Part shown: piece by piece, positions 24,783 to 36,800 of the stretch
How the letters are laid out: each line of letters starts with the position of its first letter
Position numbering within the stretch: position 1 is the stretch's first letter
From: Panorpa germanica
Lineage: Eukaryota > Arthropoda > Insecta > Mecoptera > Panorpidae
Reading direction: 5' to 3'
Assembly: GCA_963678705.1 (NCBI GenBank)
Contig: OY783223.1
Coordinates: 8,030,721-8,094,720, forward strand
Length of the DNA: 64,000 bases
Made by a program: the position numbers and the translations under genes
Notes under the pieces: generated by a model
Database searches by the model: none
What the model saw: only the letters and a program-made list of their open reading frames with translations
Told to the model about the DNA's origin: nothing

Positions 24783-24995
24783 AGTGCAAATTACGAGAGT
24801 TTGGCGGCGACTCATACTTAAAACAAGTTGTGTGGTATAAACTGCCGATACAACTAAAAAGCACTGACCCGCTTATTTTTCTATAATGTATATAGAAACG
24901 AATAAGATAAAATTCATTCTTGTATAATAGATTTATACTGCTCTTATAACCTCTTTTAAGTATAAGTCGCCGCCGAACTATCGTAATTTGGATTA
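24783..24995 (+). mobile_element. MITE-B copy B3
   Basis: Full copy, with AATTACGAGAGTTTGGCGGC at left and GCCGCCGAACTATCGTAATT at right. It is inserted in the middle of an older repeat (24540-25090) whose two halves read through if it is removed. Confidence 0.85.
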
Positions 24996-25849
24996 TATAA
25001 AATTTGTGTAGGAGTTTTCAAGATGAAACTGATTAAATTTTTGTTTTCAAGATGGCGGACGAATGAGGGTGCTCTCCACCCTGTAATTTTTAATTTTTTG
25101 TTTTATTTGTATGTTTTAACCTAAATGCCATGCGTCAGTGATATACTTTATTTAATATTATTAATTTTTTTTCTCTATATTTCACAAGCTGAACTTACAT
25201 TTAAAGTTAAAACTTTATTTTTAATTTTGACTAAATTATAATGTGGTTTTTTTTATAACCGATATTTTGTAAAATAATGGTTTTTACCACTCAAAATTTT
25301 GCTACACGGTAAATTCAATTCTATCCAGTCAGAAACTAACCTTTAACACTAAAACCTACCTTGTCTATCTTCAACCTAAGTCTAGCCCTGATTTTATAAT
25401 ATTTACTAAATAAATTACAAGTAATTCAAAAATATTACGGCTATTTTTCGTTTTTAATTTAAGTAAATAATATAAACTAAAAAAAACATATCGTACCTTT
25501 CTATATCTTCAATATTGAAAACTTCAATACTTTAGAAATATATTTTCACTGATAATTTGTATTTTTAAAATCGAAATAAAATCACTTGTATTTCAAAATC
25601 AACAGGCAGAACTAAACACGCGTTGAGTCCACAACAATATACTACTGTAGTTTAATTTGTTGACTGGCACGTTAAACCACGTGTTAGGGGTGGGGGTAAC
25701 AGGTTACTTCATATACCATCAACCATGGCAACTGCAAGAACTTCATACGATGTAGCCTTGTACATCCGTTACCAAATATGTGACTTTAAAATATGTATTA
25801 TATTTAAAGATAATATTACTACAAACAATTTGGATTCGAAGCGTATAAA

Positions 25850-26404
25850 ATGGGCTTCTGTCCTACGTCTTTAAAGTGGGTTACTAAAACCTCAAATGTT
25901 CAATTATTTTTTAAGAGATATGAACAATTAAAAAAGTCATTTTGTCTCTTTAATAATTAAAGGAATTCAACGTTGTATAACATTCCAAATGCATGTGACA
26001 TCACAACCGCTGCCAACCTTACAGCTCATAAATCTCTGCCATATGTATTTATATATCAAAATATCAAATATTATTTACAACTATTTCAAGGAACAATAAA
26101 ATTCCAATATTATGTCTGCCTTAGCAGGGTTAAATAAAATAAAAACTTATTATTCTTTGATTTGACTTGATTATTTCGACTACCAACAGCTACAAAACAT
26201 TACCACAGCACTGACCTACTCAACAAATAGCTGACGTATACAATGCATTTATATAACTAAAACTACAATTCAAATTTTTAATTGCTATATCTTCGTCAAC
26301 ATTTAGATATTTAATAAAATAGACTCGCCAATACACATTTATTAACATCAATTTCAATCAACAATTGAAAAATCAACCACTAAAAAATGAGGGCACAATC
26401 CCAT
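25850..26404 (+). mobile_element. MITE-A copy A5 with long flanking direct repeat
   Basis: Shortened copy (about 555 bp) starting ATGGGCTTCTGTCCTACGTC and ending GGGCACAATCCCAT. The block with TATAAAAGTGTACTATATAT near the left end is absent. The 24 bp at 25828-25851 (ATTTGGATTCGAAGCGTA...) recur at 26403-26426 with one mismatch (T to C), overlapping the terminal AT of the element. No other copy here shows such a long duplication. Confidence 0.88.
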
Positions 26405-26668
26405 TTGGATCCGAAGCGTATAAAATTTGTTCAGAAAGTTTATTTCTTAATTATAAGGAATTCAAATTAGAGACGGTACATTTTTCTGCCCCTTCTGACC
26501 ATAAATTCTTTCAACTCAACAGCCTTGGTCAGTGGTTCTTATAACACAAACAATGGAAAATTTTTGCTTTATATTTTGAAGATTGAAACATTCTTTAAAT
26601 ATTTTAGGAAACGCGCGTATTTATTCAGCTGAATTATTTATGAAAGAGTCACCAGAGATAATAAGAGT

Positions 26669-26711
26669 CACGTGACAGCCCAAGGAGGAGTCAGTTCTAA
26701 TACGTATATAT
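26669..26711 (+). promoter_or_regulatory. PAICS promoter: CACGTG E-box and TATA-like box
   Basis: A palindromic GTCACGTGAC with core CACGTG at 26669-26674 is followed about 30 bp later by TATATATA (from 26705). The PAICS start codon is at 26814. Vertebrate purine genes are Myc/USF-type E-box targets; a role here is inferred from position only. Confidence 0.45.
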
Positions 26712-26813
26712 AGTGATAAAATATTCCGTTGCCTTCAGCAGCGTTTTTGATATTGTCTGCATTCCATTTTTAGTTAATACTCTCACAAAGTTAAACTTAT
26801 AATCCACTTCAAA

Positions 26814-29800
26814 ATGGCAACCCCTACTCAAGGTACGTAAAAAAACAGATATTTACCTTATAATTATATTTTAAATTCACATAAAACAATGAAACACAAA
26901 TTAAACTTATAGGTTATGTTGAATAAAAGCACGTTTTATCTTGTATTAATCTAACAGTTGTTTACAATTAACTTTTACATATATTTTTTAATAACTATAG
27001 AAATATATATATAAAGAATAAGTTTTAATAGATTCTGTATAGGCTTATTTAGGAACTACTAGTAAAATAAAGAACTTTCTTTTATTCTGTCTGAATAACA
27101 GATTTATTTAAAGACTATTAAAGCCATTGTCGGCTAATCAAGTATTAAATGATCATCAGACAAGAGACCTTGAGTTAAGCGTGTTACTTCCTTAACTGCT
27201 GTGTTGCCAGACTTCAAAATATATAGTTAAATCCAAAAGTTAAATAACATGGGGTATCTTATTTTAATTACTTGTATTTAGATTCGATAATATAAAAAAG
27301 AAAAACTTGTTATAGACTATAGCAATTAGGTGTTTAAAATTTGAATCTTTACTTAACCAGCTTGGCGTCAGTAAGTTTTTATTATTATTATAAACAAGTT
27401 AAAACTATATTTACGGAAATTTTGAACACCTAACATATCAACAGGTCATTTCAGCAAACTTTAAAAATGACGCAAGAACGTGCCCTTTAATTTTTGAGCT
27501 CAAATTTAATAACCAATTTAATTTCTTTTATAATACCGTGACTAATAAAAAATATTTACATAATTAAACGTAAAAGTAAACATAAACTTATGTATTATTT
27601 TACGTAATATTTTTTGCCTAACGTTACGTTTTATTATTATAAAACCCAATATAATTGTGCTGAAAATCTGTTATTAATATATTAATTATTTAATAAGTAA
27701 AATTATAAAATTTGGCACAAAATTTTTTATTACCATCAAAAAACGTAAATGTATGTCGAATGATAACTTTTGTTATGTAATCTTACATAATATTAACTCT
27801 AAACAATGTTGCATAACATGTAAACTTTTTTATGTTAAACTGTTTTTAGCGAAGTAGTAGATAATTTTTTAAAAACGTAGAATATTTAAATTTTGACCAA
27901 GCAAGAGTGTTAGAATTAGATATTGCTACTGCAAGTCTTTCTAATTCTTTCTAATTCTTATTCCCATGCCTAATTCAATTTGATCCAGACAGAACTAAGT
28001 GTTTTCTCGAGTCGCTGGTTTACAGACTATGTCGTCTAAACGAATAAGAATGGCAAATAGGTTTAACACGCAAATAATTTTATATTTCTTAAATATTTAC
28101 AGTTGCTGGACTTACTTTAGGGTCCCTTATCATTGAGGGAAAAACCAAACAAGTGTTTGACCTACCTTCCCTACCTGGCCATTGTTTGCTGCTAAATAAA
28201 GACCGAATAACAGCAGGAGATGGCGTCAAAGCCCATGATTTAGCAGGAAAGGCTGCAATTAGCAACCAAACCAATGCCAAAGTTTTTGAAATTTTAAATT
28301 CTGTTGGTGAGTATTATCCTAATTACTATAGTTACTGTCCTATTCTAACAAATATGTATTTTGTATTTAAATATACTTCCATCTCCTTCTAACATCGTAA
28401 ATGTATATTTTTAGACTAAAAATATTTAAAAGAGACATGTCAATTATCAAATAAATGCAAAAAGAACAATGGCATTTTAACTTTTACAAACCAAAATGTC
28501 TTATTTAAAAAGAAAAGTTATTTTTGTATTTTATTGCAAAATAACTACTGCCACGTGTACTGACAGATCAAAAAAAGAGCACATTTTTCAAAATAGATTA
28601 TTATTTGTTACTAATTACAGGTCTAAAAACTGCATTTGTTAAAATTGCATCTGAAACTTCATTTATTTCTAAAAAATGCGCCATGGTTCCCATTGAATGG
28701 GTGACAAGGAGATTAGCAACAGGATCATTTTTGAAGCGTCATCCAGGAGTAACTGAGGGAACACGATTTGCCCCAGTAAAATTTGAAACATTCTACAAGG
28801 ATGATGCAAACCATGATCCTCAGTGGTCCGAGGAACAAATTATTGCTGCCAAATTCAATGTGAATGGAAAAATTATTGGTAAGTCAATATCAAAAAGCGT
28901 TGTGTTGTGTAATTCTTCTTTAAGAATATAAGCGGTCGAATATAAGGCTATTGTGTTTGTCGATTAAACCTTAATCGAATTCTAAAACATTTTTGAATGC
29001 TCTTGTTTTTGTAAAAAGGCCTAACGTTGAAGGCAATTGTATCCGGATACAATTAAATTCTTTGAAACGCAATTTTGGCTAGATACAATTGACTTTGACA
29101 AAAGGCAATTGAGACTCGATAGAAAACAAGGTCATTTCAGATTTCGCATATAATTTTTTCTTCTTTTTATTAGTGCCAGGCCTCTAAAAACTTAACCCAG
29201 CACTGAACGTACAAAACTCAATTGACAGAATCATATATTTTTTTGATATGTATAAAGAGTTTGTTTACCAGAATGAATTTTGTTATTGAACCTCGCGCTT
29301 AGTTACAGAAAACAAATCGTACGTTTATTAATTTTGACCTTTTTATCTTTTCTTATCTCTAAGTTCATATTACAAACACATTAATTGCAGTAAATATATT
29401 CTTTAAGTTAACGTGACCTTTGTTTTTATAAATGGAATAATTTCAATCAAAAATATTTGTTATTTGATAATGATATTAGTAATTATTTTACTCAAAGAGT
29501 TTACCATAATACAAACCGATGCCTAGGGTTCAAAGTTCAAGAATTATACAGAAAAACAACATTTGTTTATTTATTCAGCTACATACTTTAGAAAAGTTTA
29601 GGTAGATGGGGTTTCAATGATATTTCAAATTGCTTAATCAAAGTTTCTCTTAATTTTAAGTAAATAATTACTCATAACATTCATGTGTTAATAATTAATT
29701 CCAATCAAATTACATACCATAAGAATCTTAGAAGTCCGTCGTCCTTGTTTCTTATTCTCAGGACCTCAGGACCCAATGCGCAACCTATGTCATAAATCTG

Positions 29801-31411
29801 CAACAATGGACTCTTTATAGTTCAAGATAATATCAATTTCTAGCCTTATTTAAAGACACAGGGACGTACTAAGGGTCTTTATAGATCTAAACATCTCTGA
29901 CATTCCCATTCCCAGCTAATGTTTTATTTTGTATGTACTAAGTGTGCATGCATTGTACTTTAGTAATACACTTCATCTAATATTAATAATTATCTTTAGT
30001 TAATATAAATTCTTACCTTTCATATAATTTTGTGAAGTTTGTAAGCCTCCCTTAATGTTCGATTTATCCGCATGGTGCTCTGGCATCGGTTTTGTTCCAC
30101 CCTCTATGAGAACTCCGCAAGGTCTCAATATAAATATTTAAAGACGAATATTTTAGCAGAATTGCAGTACATACTTCTTTAATTACTTTTATAGTAATGA
30201 TACTCGTAATTTGCATTATTGGGTAAAATAAGTATAAATCTTTAAATACGTATTTTAAAACATTAATTTCAAGTATAAATGTAATTTAAAAAGAAAGCAT
30301 CAGTGCCATCTATTCGAATTTTATCTAACTAAACGTTTTTAAATCTTTAAAATATGTATATAGTCGTCTGGTTCGATTCTTATACCGACACTGTATTGTA
30401 ATTGTGTTTAGTTTAAATGATTATCAGTAAAATGTTATTACTTCATGAAAACTGCATCAGTGATAATAATTGCTCGTTCTATCTAAGTATGTTGTTATTT
30501 TTGTTAACTATGTATTAATAATTTATCCTTTTTTCAGACCGCGCAGAAGTTGACATAATGCGTCAAACAAGTATCTTGGTTTTCGAGATTCTTGAAAAGG
30601 CATGGGCACACCGCGATTGTGCTCTCATTGATATGAAAATTGAATTTGGTGTTGACGAACAAGGTATTCTATACAATTCTACATATCTGAAATATGTTTT
30701 CGTAATTATTTCGTAACAAAGAATTATATTGTAGGTCAACTTCTCCTTGCTGATATAATTGACTCAGATAGCTGGCGACTATGGCCCTCTGGAGATAAAC
30801 GCCTGATGGTAGATAAACAAGTCTACAGAAATCTTGCTTCTGTTACTCAATCCGATTTAGAAACTGTCAAACGTAATTTCTCATGGGTGCGTGATCAATT
30901 AGATCATTTAATCCCAAAAAATGACCATCTCGTTGTTATATTAATGGGAAGCCCGTCAGACAAAGAACACTGTTCAAAAATTAAGAAAACCTGTGAAAGA
31001 TTAGGATTAAATGTGGCTACAAGAATTACTTCAGCCCACAAGGGTACAAGGAAAACTCTGGAAATTGTTGCAGAGTATGAAGCTATCTGCAGCAAATTGG
31101 TTTTTATTGCTGTTGCTGGTAGATCAAATGGATTGGGTCCAGTTATTTCTGCAAATACAAGCTATCCTGTCATTAATTGTCCCCCGTTGAAACCAGAAAA
31201 TATGAACCTAGATATTTGGTCTAGTTTAAATGTTCCTTCTGGATTAGGTTGTGGAACTGTTTTATACCCAGAAGCCGCTGCTTTTAATGCAGCTTCCATT
31301 ATTGGTATTACAAATTATTTAATTTGGTCGAGATTGCGTGTAAAGCAGTTTGATAACTTTTCGAGTTTAGTATTGGCAGATAAAGCATTGTGTGCATTAG
31401 AAATCGCATAA
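26814..31411 (+). CDS. Paics: Bifunctional AIR carboxylase / SAICAR synthetase
   Basis: Cytosolic enzyme for two consecutive de novo purine steps: AIR to CAIR, then CAIR plus aspartate and ATP to SAICAR. Exons 26814-26832, 28103-28306, 28621-28878, 30538-30663, 30735-31411; 427 residues, human 425. The SAICAR synthetase domain is N-terminal ([60 protein letters not shown]). The class II PurE domain is C-terminal ([53 protein letters not shown]). Exon 1 encodes only MATPTQ and a split codon. Two introns exceed 1 kb and hold no recognised gene. Head-to-head with PPAT. Confidence 0.96.
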
Positions 31412-32128
31412 AACTATTTAACTAAGATATACATATAATAACAATAGATTTATAGATAATATATAGTTAAAAAAGACCAAAAACTTTGCAATTCCACGAA
31501 TATTAAACTTAAATCATAAACTGTGTTCATTTGCCAAGATATGGATATGAATCCATCTCATCAATTTTATATTAAATATACATCATTACATATTACTCAA
31601 AATTGTGTTTTTATATTTTCGCTTGCTAATTGCAACTCACAACTATTTTGATTTCTATTGTATTAGAAACAAGGTGTTACTGATATTAAAATTAATAACC
31701 TTAATAATTAAAAGGATGCAAAATTGTAAAAAAAAACAGTGGTTCTGTGGCGTCACATTCAATTCCTATCCTCTCCAATAAAACAGATTATTAAATATCA
31801 TCAAACTTACTTGTAGTATATAAAGTTTTGATATTATTAACGTTGTACACAGAGAAAATAATATCTGATTACTTATTAGTCTACAGTTGTTCCGTGACGT
31901 CAAAGGGTGGTTGAAAATTAAGTAAAAACAACTTTTGAATAGACTGATCTATATTTCAATCAAAACTGAGTTCAGAAGTCCATTAATTAGTTTCTTAAGT
32001 CTCCCGAAACATTTGTCGAGAACTATCTATTTTGTACGGCTCATATAAACTAATGATAGTAAATAATGTATTAAATTTAATATTGTAAAGTTAAGTAAGT
32101 TATCAGTTTAAAAAAAATAGAATTCATA
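31412..32128. other. Convergent 3' region of PAICS and the zinc-finger gene
   Basis: No gene. Segment 31690-31930 shares short collinear motifs with the decayed MITE-A relative at 5662-5990 (TAATAATTAAAAGGAT, GTTTTGATATTATTAACGTT, ATTACTTATTAGT), so an old element is likely. The remainder is unassigned AT-rich DNA. Confidence 0.45.
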
Positions 32129-33626
32129 TTATCTTCCAGAACTGCTATCTGCAAATTCAGCATGCCTGAAAATTAATAGAACACATACAAGAAAATATAC
32201 ATGCAATTAAAATTACTCATTGTGCTCTACAAGTTCGTATGATGATCAATGACGCTACTTCACGAGTAACTGTGAATTTAATAACGCTACTTTTGTAATT
32301 TTCATCGTACGAACTTACTGAGTTATGTTTTAACTAACCCTTTCGCATGATTTTTCAAAGTAGCTTTATTTCCAAATTGAATGCCACACACTTTGCACTC
32401 CAAGACTTTTATAACTGTGTGCAAAATTTTATGGGTATGGAAGTGTTTCTCTTCATGTTTACGCAATTCATCTAAAAGTTGTTATCATATAATTAGTAAA
32501 AAGATTTCAAGAAAACTAATCATTGATTTTATTTATGTAAATTACCTGTAGTAATAAAACACATACTGCATTCGTCACATATGAAAACGTTAATCTTTTT
32601 CACGGTGAACGCCTTTTTAAGATATGCCGATTTCTCATTAGTAATAGTTGTTAAGCCATTACCATTATCCGCAGAATTTGATTTACTGAAACAAAATCAG
32701 TATATTAAAAAAAAAATCATAGTTTATTGTCTGTTGTATCCAAATCTCTGCATACATTAAATTTGATCGCTTTGTATTGTTTTCTTCATTGATTTCAGTG
32801 CCTTTTTCAATACAATTATCTAAACTATTAGAATGTGAATTCCTTTCTTCACACAGCAACAAGTCTTCATCTATTGTAGTTTCATTAACAATTAAATTCT
32901 TATTTGTGTGTAGTACCATCTCATTTAAATGGACATTCTCCTCTGTATCTGATGAAAGCATACTATCGTCGTAAGCCCCACATTCAAGTTCGAAATTACT
33001 AGATTTTGCATCTTTAATTTTGGGATCGTTAAGTAACTTTTCTTGCAGTATTTCTTGATTTTGCGTATATTCTTCTATTAGTATAAAAGCGTTTAAAATT
33101 CGATGAACACAATCCGCACATACATTTGTTGGAAACTGATTATTTACATTGACCTGTAAAATAATTAAATATAGCTTATTGAATTGCAATTACAGTATTC
33201 AGCTGTTTACCTTTTTTCGAAAAACTGTCTCCATACATTCAACAATAAGAATATTTCGGTTCTCAATGTTAACTGAAGATATTAATGGATACAGTGAATC
33301 TGAGATTTTGAAAACATTTAAACAGACGAGGCAAGCCTTTTCATTTGTTTTTAAATCATCCTCCAAGTCTTCATCCACAATGCAATCCAATGTTAAAGGT
33401 GTTTCCATTTCATCATCATTTGCTTTATGATGTTTTGCAGATTCTGTTGATAGTAATGAAGCAATACGTTTATGACCTTTTGTTTTAGAAGTTGCAGTTT
33501 CCATTTCATTTCTTTTCTAAAAACAGAAACTTGTATATAGGTTAATCTATAAATATATGTGTAACAAATATAAGTTTTTGGTTGTAAACTAACTAGTTCT
33601 GTAGTTCCTTTAGAAGCAGCTTTCAT
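32129..33626 (-). CDS. ZAD-type C2H2 zinc-finger protein
   Basis: Probable nuclear DNA-binding regulator. Six exons: 33626-33594, 33516-33211, 33153-32756, 32685-32546, 32471-32339, 32165-32129; 348 residues. The ZAD-like N-terminal domain has two Cys pairs, CLVC (about residue 60) and CADC (about residue 120), separated by a hydrophobic core. An acidic Ser/Glu/Asn-rich linker follows. Two C2H2 fingers lie at the C terminus: CDECSMCFITTDELRKHEEK followed by H, and CKVCGIQFGNKATLKNHAKG followed by H. The last finger's second His is supplied by the small final exon, which supports the splicing. ZAD proteins are greatly expanded in insects and often dimerise through this domain. Two fingers is few. 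Head-to-head with INTS14. Confidence 0.8.
32231..32316. repeat. 86 bp palindromic mini-element in an intron
   Basis: Outer ends are inverted: AAGTTCGTATGATG at left and CATCGTACGAACTT at right, with inner GACGCTACTT and AACGCTACTT continuing the symmetry less exactly. It lies in the last intron of the zinc-finger gene. It may be a very short MITE or a hairpin-forming intronic element. Confidence 0.5.
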
Positions 33627-33898
33627 GTCTTTACTTATAATCTTTACTAAAACGATAATAATTACTAAATCTTTGTTTGATGTGTTTAATATTGAATTTA
33701 AATGAAAGTTTGTTATTCGCTGTGCGCTCCAGAGACCAAGTATTGTTCTGTGTTTTTGTTATTGTTGGTAAGAGTGATTGACACGATAACTCAAATTACA
33801 GTTGTCAGAATAAGAGGTTATGTTTACTTTACTGTAACTAAAATTATTAATTAACGCTAAAATTAGTCATATAAATTTTGAAAAGGTACATATAAACA
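33627..33898. promoter_or_regulatory. Likely bidirectional promoter, zinc-finger gene / INTS14
   Basis: Only 272 bp separate the two divergent start codons (33626 minus, 33899 plus). No TATA box is obvious. The segment is free of recognisable transposons, unlike much of the window. Shared promoter function is inferred from spacing. Confidence 0.5.
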
Positions 33899-36800
33899 AT
33901 GCCTACATTATTAGTATTAGATGTATCCTATTCTATGGGTAGAATAGTTTCCAGCCCAAATAATTCTTCGGAACAACAAACTTTATTACAACTGGCAATT
34001 CAGGGCATAAACAGTTTTTTAGATTATTTGACAATTCATTCTAAACTGGAATTTGTAGCACTGGTAAGTAATTAATTATTTTCTTAATTTAATATAGTTT
34101 TTAATTTTTAAGTATAGCAAATATCAAATTACAAGAAGAAGGGTTTAAGTTATTTTCAGATGTGCTAATTATTTTTAGTTGGTACCACAGGTTGGTACTA
34201 CAACAAGCCGCAGTCGTTGCGCCATCTTGATTATTTTTCGCACCATTTTTCCATTAATATTGAAGGTTGCTTTCCATTTGCTTTCTTGCTTTATGGAGAA
34301 TCATCAGAGCTGTTACGATATTTTATCTATCTAATTTTGACAGATTTAGTAAAAAAGTTATAATAATAGTAAATTTACATATTTATTTTAGAAATTTCTA
34401 TTTTACAATATGTAATTTAATACTGAAATCAATAGTGTTGGTTAGTGAGTCAAATACAGACAATACTCTTAATTTGGTGCACCACGTGTCTAGGTTATGT
34501 TACTTAAATAATTTTTTAAATAAATAAGTGAACTTATAATGGAGGGACAAATTGACAATGATAGTGCTATTCAAAGTGTACCAATAACGATACAGTTTTC
34601 GAAACGGTCTATTGAATGTGTTGGGCCGTATTTCTTTCAATACTTGGCTGAAAGTAAGGAGCATGATTCCGCTCACACATATAAAAATGAAGAGGAGGAA
34701 GAAAAACTAGAAGAGGATTCCGTGGTGTTTGAGGATGACGTAGAATATCTTCGAAGCCTGGACCCTAAAGAATGGAAAGAACAGGATCATTATGCTGTGT
34801 TAGGTATAAAGAAACTTAGATACAAGGCTACAGATGACATTATCAAGCGTGCTTATAGACAAAAGGTTCTTCGACACCATCCTGATAAACGTAAAGGTCA
34901 AGGTGAAGAAGTTCGTTCTGATGATGATTACTTTACATGCATTACAAAAGCTTATGAGATACTTGGTACCCCATTAAAGCGAAGGTCTTATGATTCTGTT
35001 GATCCAGAATTTGATGATGCATTACCAAGCGCGAATGATTTAAAAAGAGATTTTTATAAATACTGTAATAAATATTTTGATTTAAATGCTCGTTGGTCTG
35101 ATAAGAAACACGTGCCAAAAATTGGTAATGACGAAACATCCAGACAGCAGGTAGAAAAGTTTTACTCGTTTTGGTACAATTTTGATTCATGGAGAGAATA
35201 TTCATATAATGACGAAGAAGAAAAGGAGAAAGGCCAAGATCGTGAAGAACGCAGGTGGATTGAGAAGCAAAACAAAGCAGTGCGTGCCAAGAGAAAGAAG
35301 GAAGAAATGACTAGGATCAGAACTTTAGTTGATTTAGCATACAACAATGATCCAAGAATAGCCCGTTTTAAGCAGGAAGAAAAGGATAGAAAATTGGCAG
35401 CAAAACGTGCAAAGCAGGTATGTCTCTAAAACTTACAAACGTTTTGTTTATAAAATTAGTTTCGGCAAATATGGTATTAATTCTGTTTTTTTTAGGATGC
35501 CGTTCAAGCCCGCAAAGACGAAGAGGAAAGAGTTCTTAAAGAAGCACAACTTGCAAAGGAGAAAGCTGAGGCCGCAGAGCGTTCCAGAATTGATGCCATA
35601 CGTAGTGAGAGGGAAGCTCAGAAGCGAGCTCTGAAAAAGGAACGTAAAACTCTGAGAGACACGTGCAAATCCAATGAATACTACACTAAATCAGCAGATG
35701 AATTAGTTGAGCATATGTCAGCGGTCGAAAAAATTTGTGAAATGTTAAAAGTAACTGAAATCGCTGAACTAAATAAAGATTTGAAATCTGGAGGCCGCGG
35801 TGTGTTCTTGAAGACAATGAAAGAAACTAATGAAAAACTAGAAGCTGAGCGAAGGGCCATGTTCGAACCAAATGTTAAAGCAACTATTCAAGTGAAGCCA
35901 ACCATAAGCTCCGGACAAATCGATTGGACCCCTGATAATATACAGCTACTAATTAAAGCAGTAAATCTGTTTCCGGCTGGAACAGTTCAACGCTGGGAAG
36001 TTATAGCCAATTTTATAAATCAACATGCAGTTTCTGAAACTCCTACAAAAGTATCTGCTAAAGATGTTTTAAATAAAGCTAAATCTTTACAAAATGCAGA
36101 TTTCAGTAAAAGCGTATTAAAAACAGCTGCTAATGAAGCTGCGTTCGACAGTTTTGAAAAAGATAAGAAAAATGCTAGAGTTGTGGACAATACTTCAATA
36201 TCTGTTGCCAGCGATTCAAAGGCGCAAGTAAATGGAGTACCCAAACAAAATGGTACTGCGCCTAAAAAATCAAATTCAAAAACAGATGTAACTAAAAATA
36301 AGTCACGCAATAATAATGCAACAGAAGTATCAGAAAATAACGTTAAAAACAAGAAAAAAGATCAAGTCAAAAAGGAAGATAGCCCAGAAAAAACTATTGA
36401 AAAAGAAGTTGTTCAAAATGGAACTAGTGAAAATCATAATTCGAAAAATGAATCTGAAAAAAAATCTGATAAAGTAGAAGCCGGCGTTCCATGGTCAAAA
36501 ACAGAACAGGCATTATTGGAGCAAGCGATCAAAACTTATCCCGTCAATACTCCAGAGAGATGGGAACGTATTTCAGAGTGCATACCGAACAGAAGCAAAA
36601 AGGATTGCATGAGAAGATTTAAAGAGCTAGTCGATATGGTTAAAGCTAAAAAACAAGCAAGACAATTAGATTCAAACTAATTATTACTTATTAAATTACT
36701 TAGGAGCAATAAATTTAGTATTTTAATTGAATTTTGAACGAGTTGTGTTTTAACTGTTATACTCTTATTTTTAAAAATTAATTTAACTGGAATAAACATA

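Larger units (their letters stand above)
20208..26668. other. Repeat-filled region between divergent PPAT and PAICS
   Basis: No complete gene. It contains MITE-A copies A4 and A5, MITE-B copies B2 and B3, decayed MITE-A-like sequence near 20510-20575 and 21445-21625, and a possible transposon end at 23640-23960 starting with a GGGCCGGTTCTAGC motif. The block 24540-25090, around B3, looks like an older element with AGGGTGCAATCAG and GAGGGTGCTCTCCACCCTG at its ends. The PPAT first exon and promoter must lie in the left part. Confidence 0.55.
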
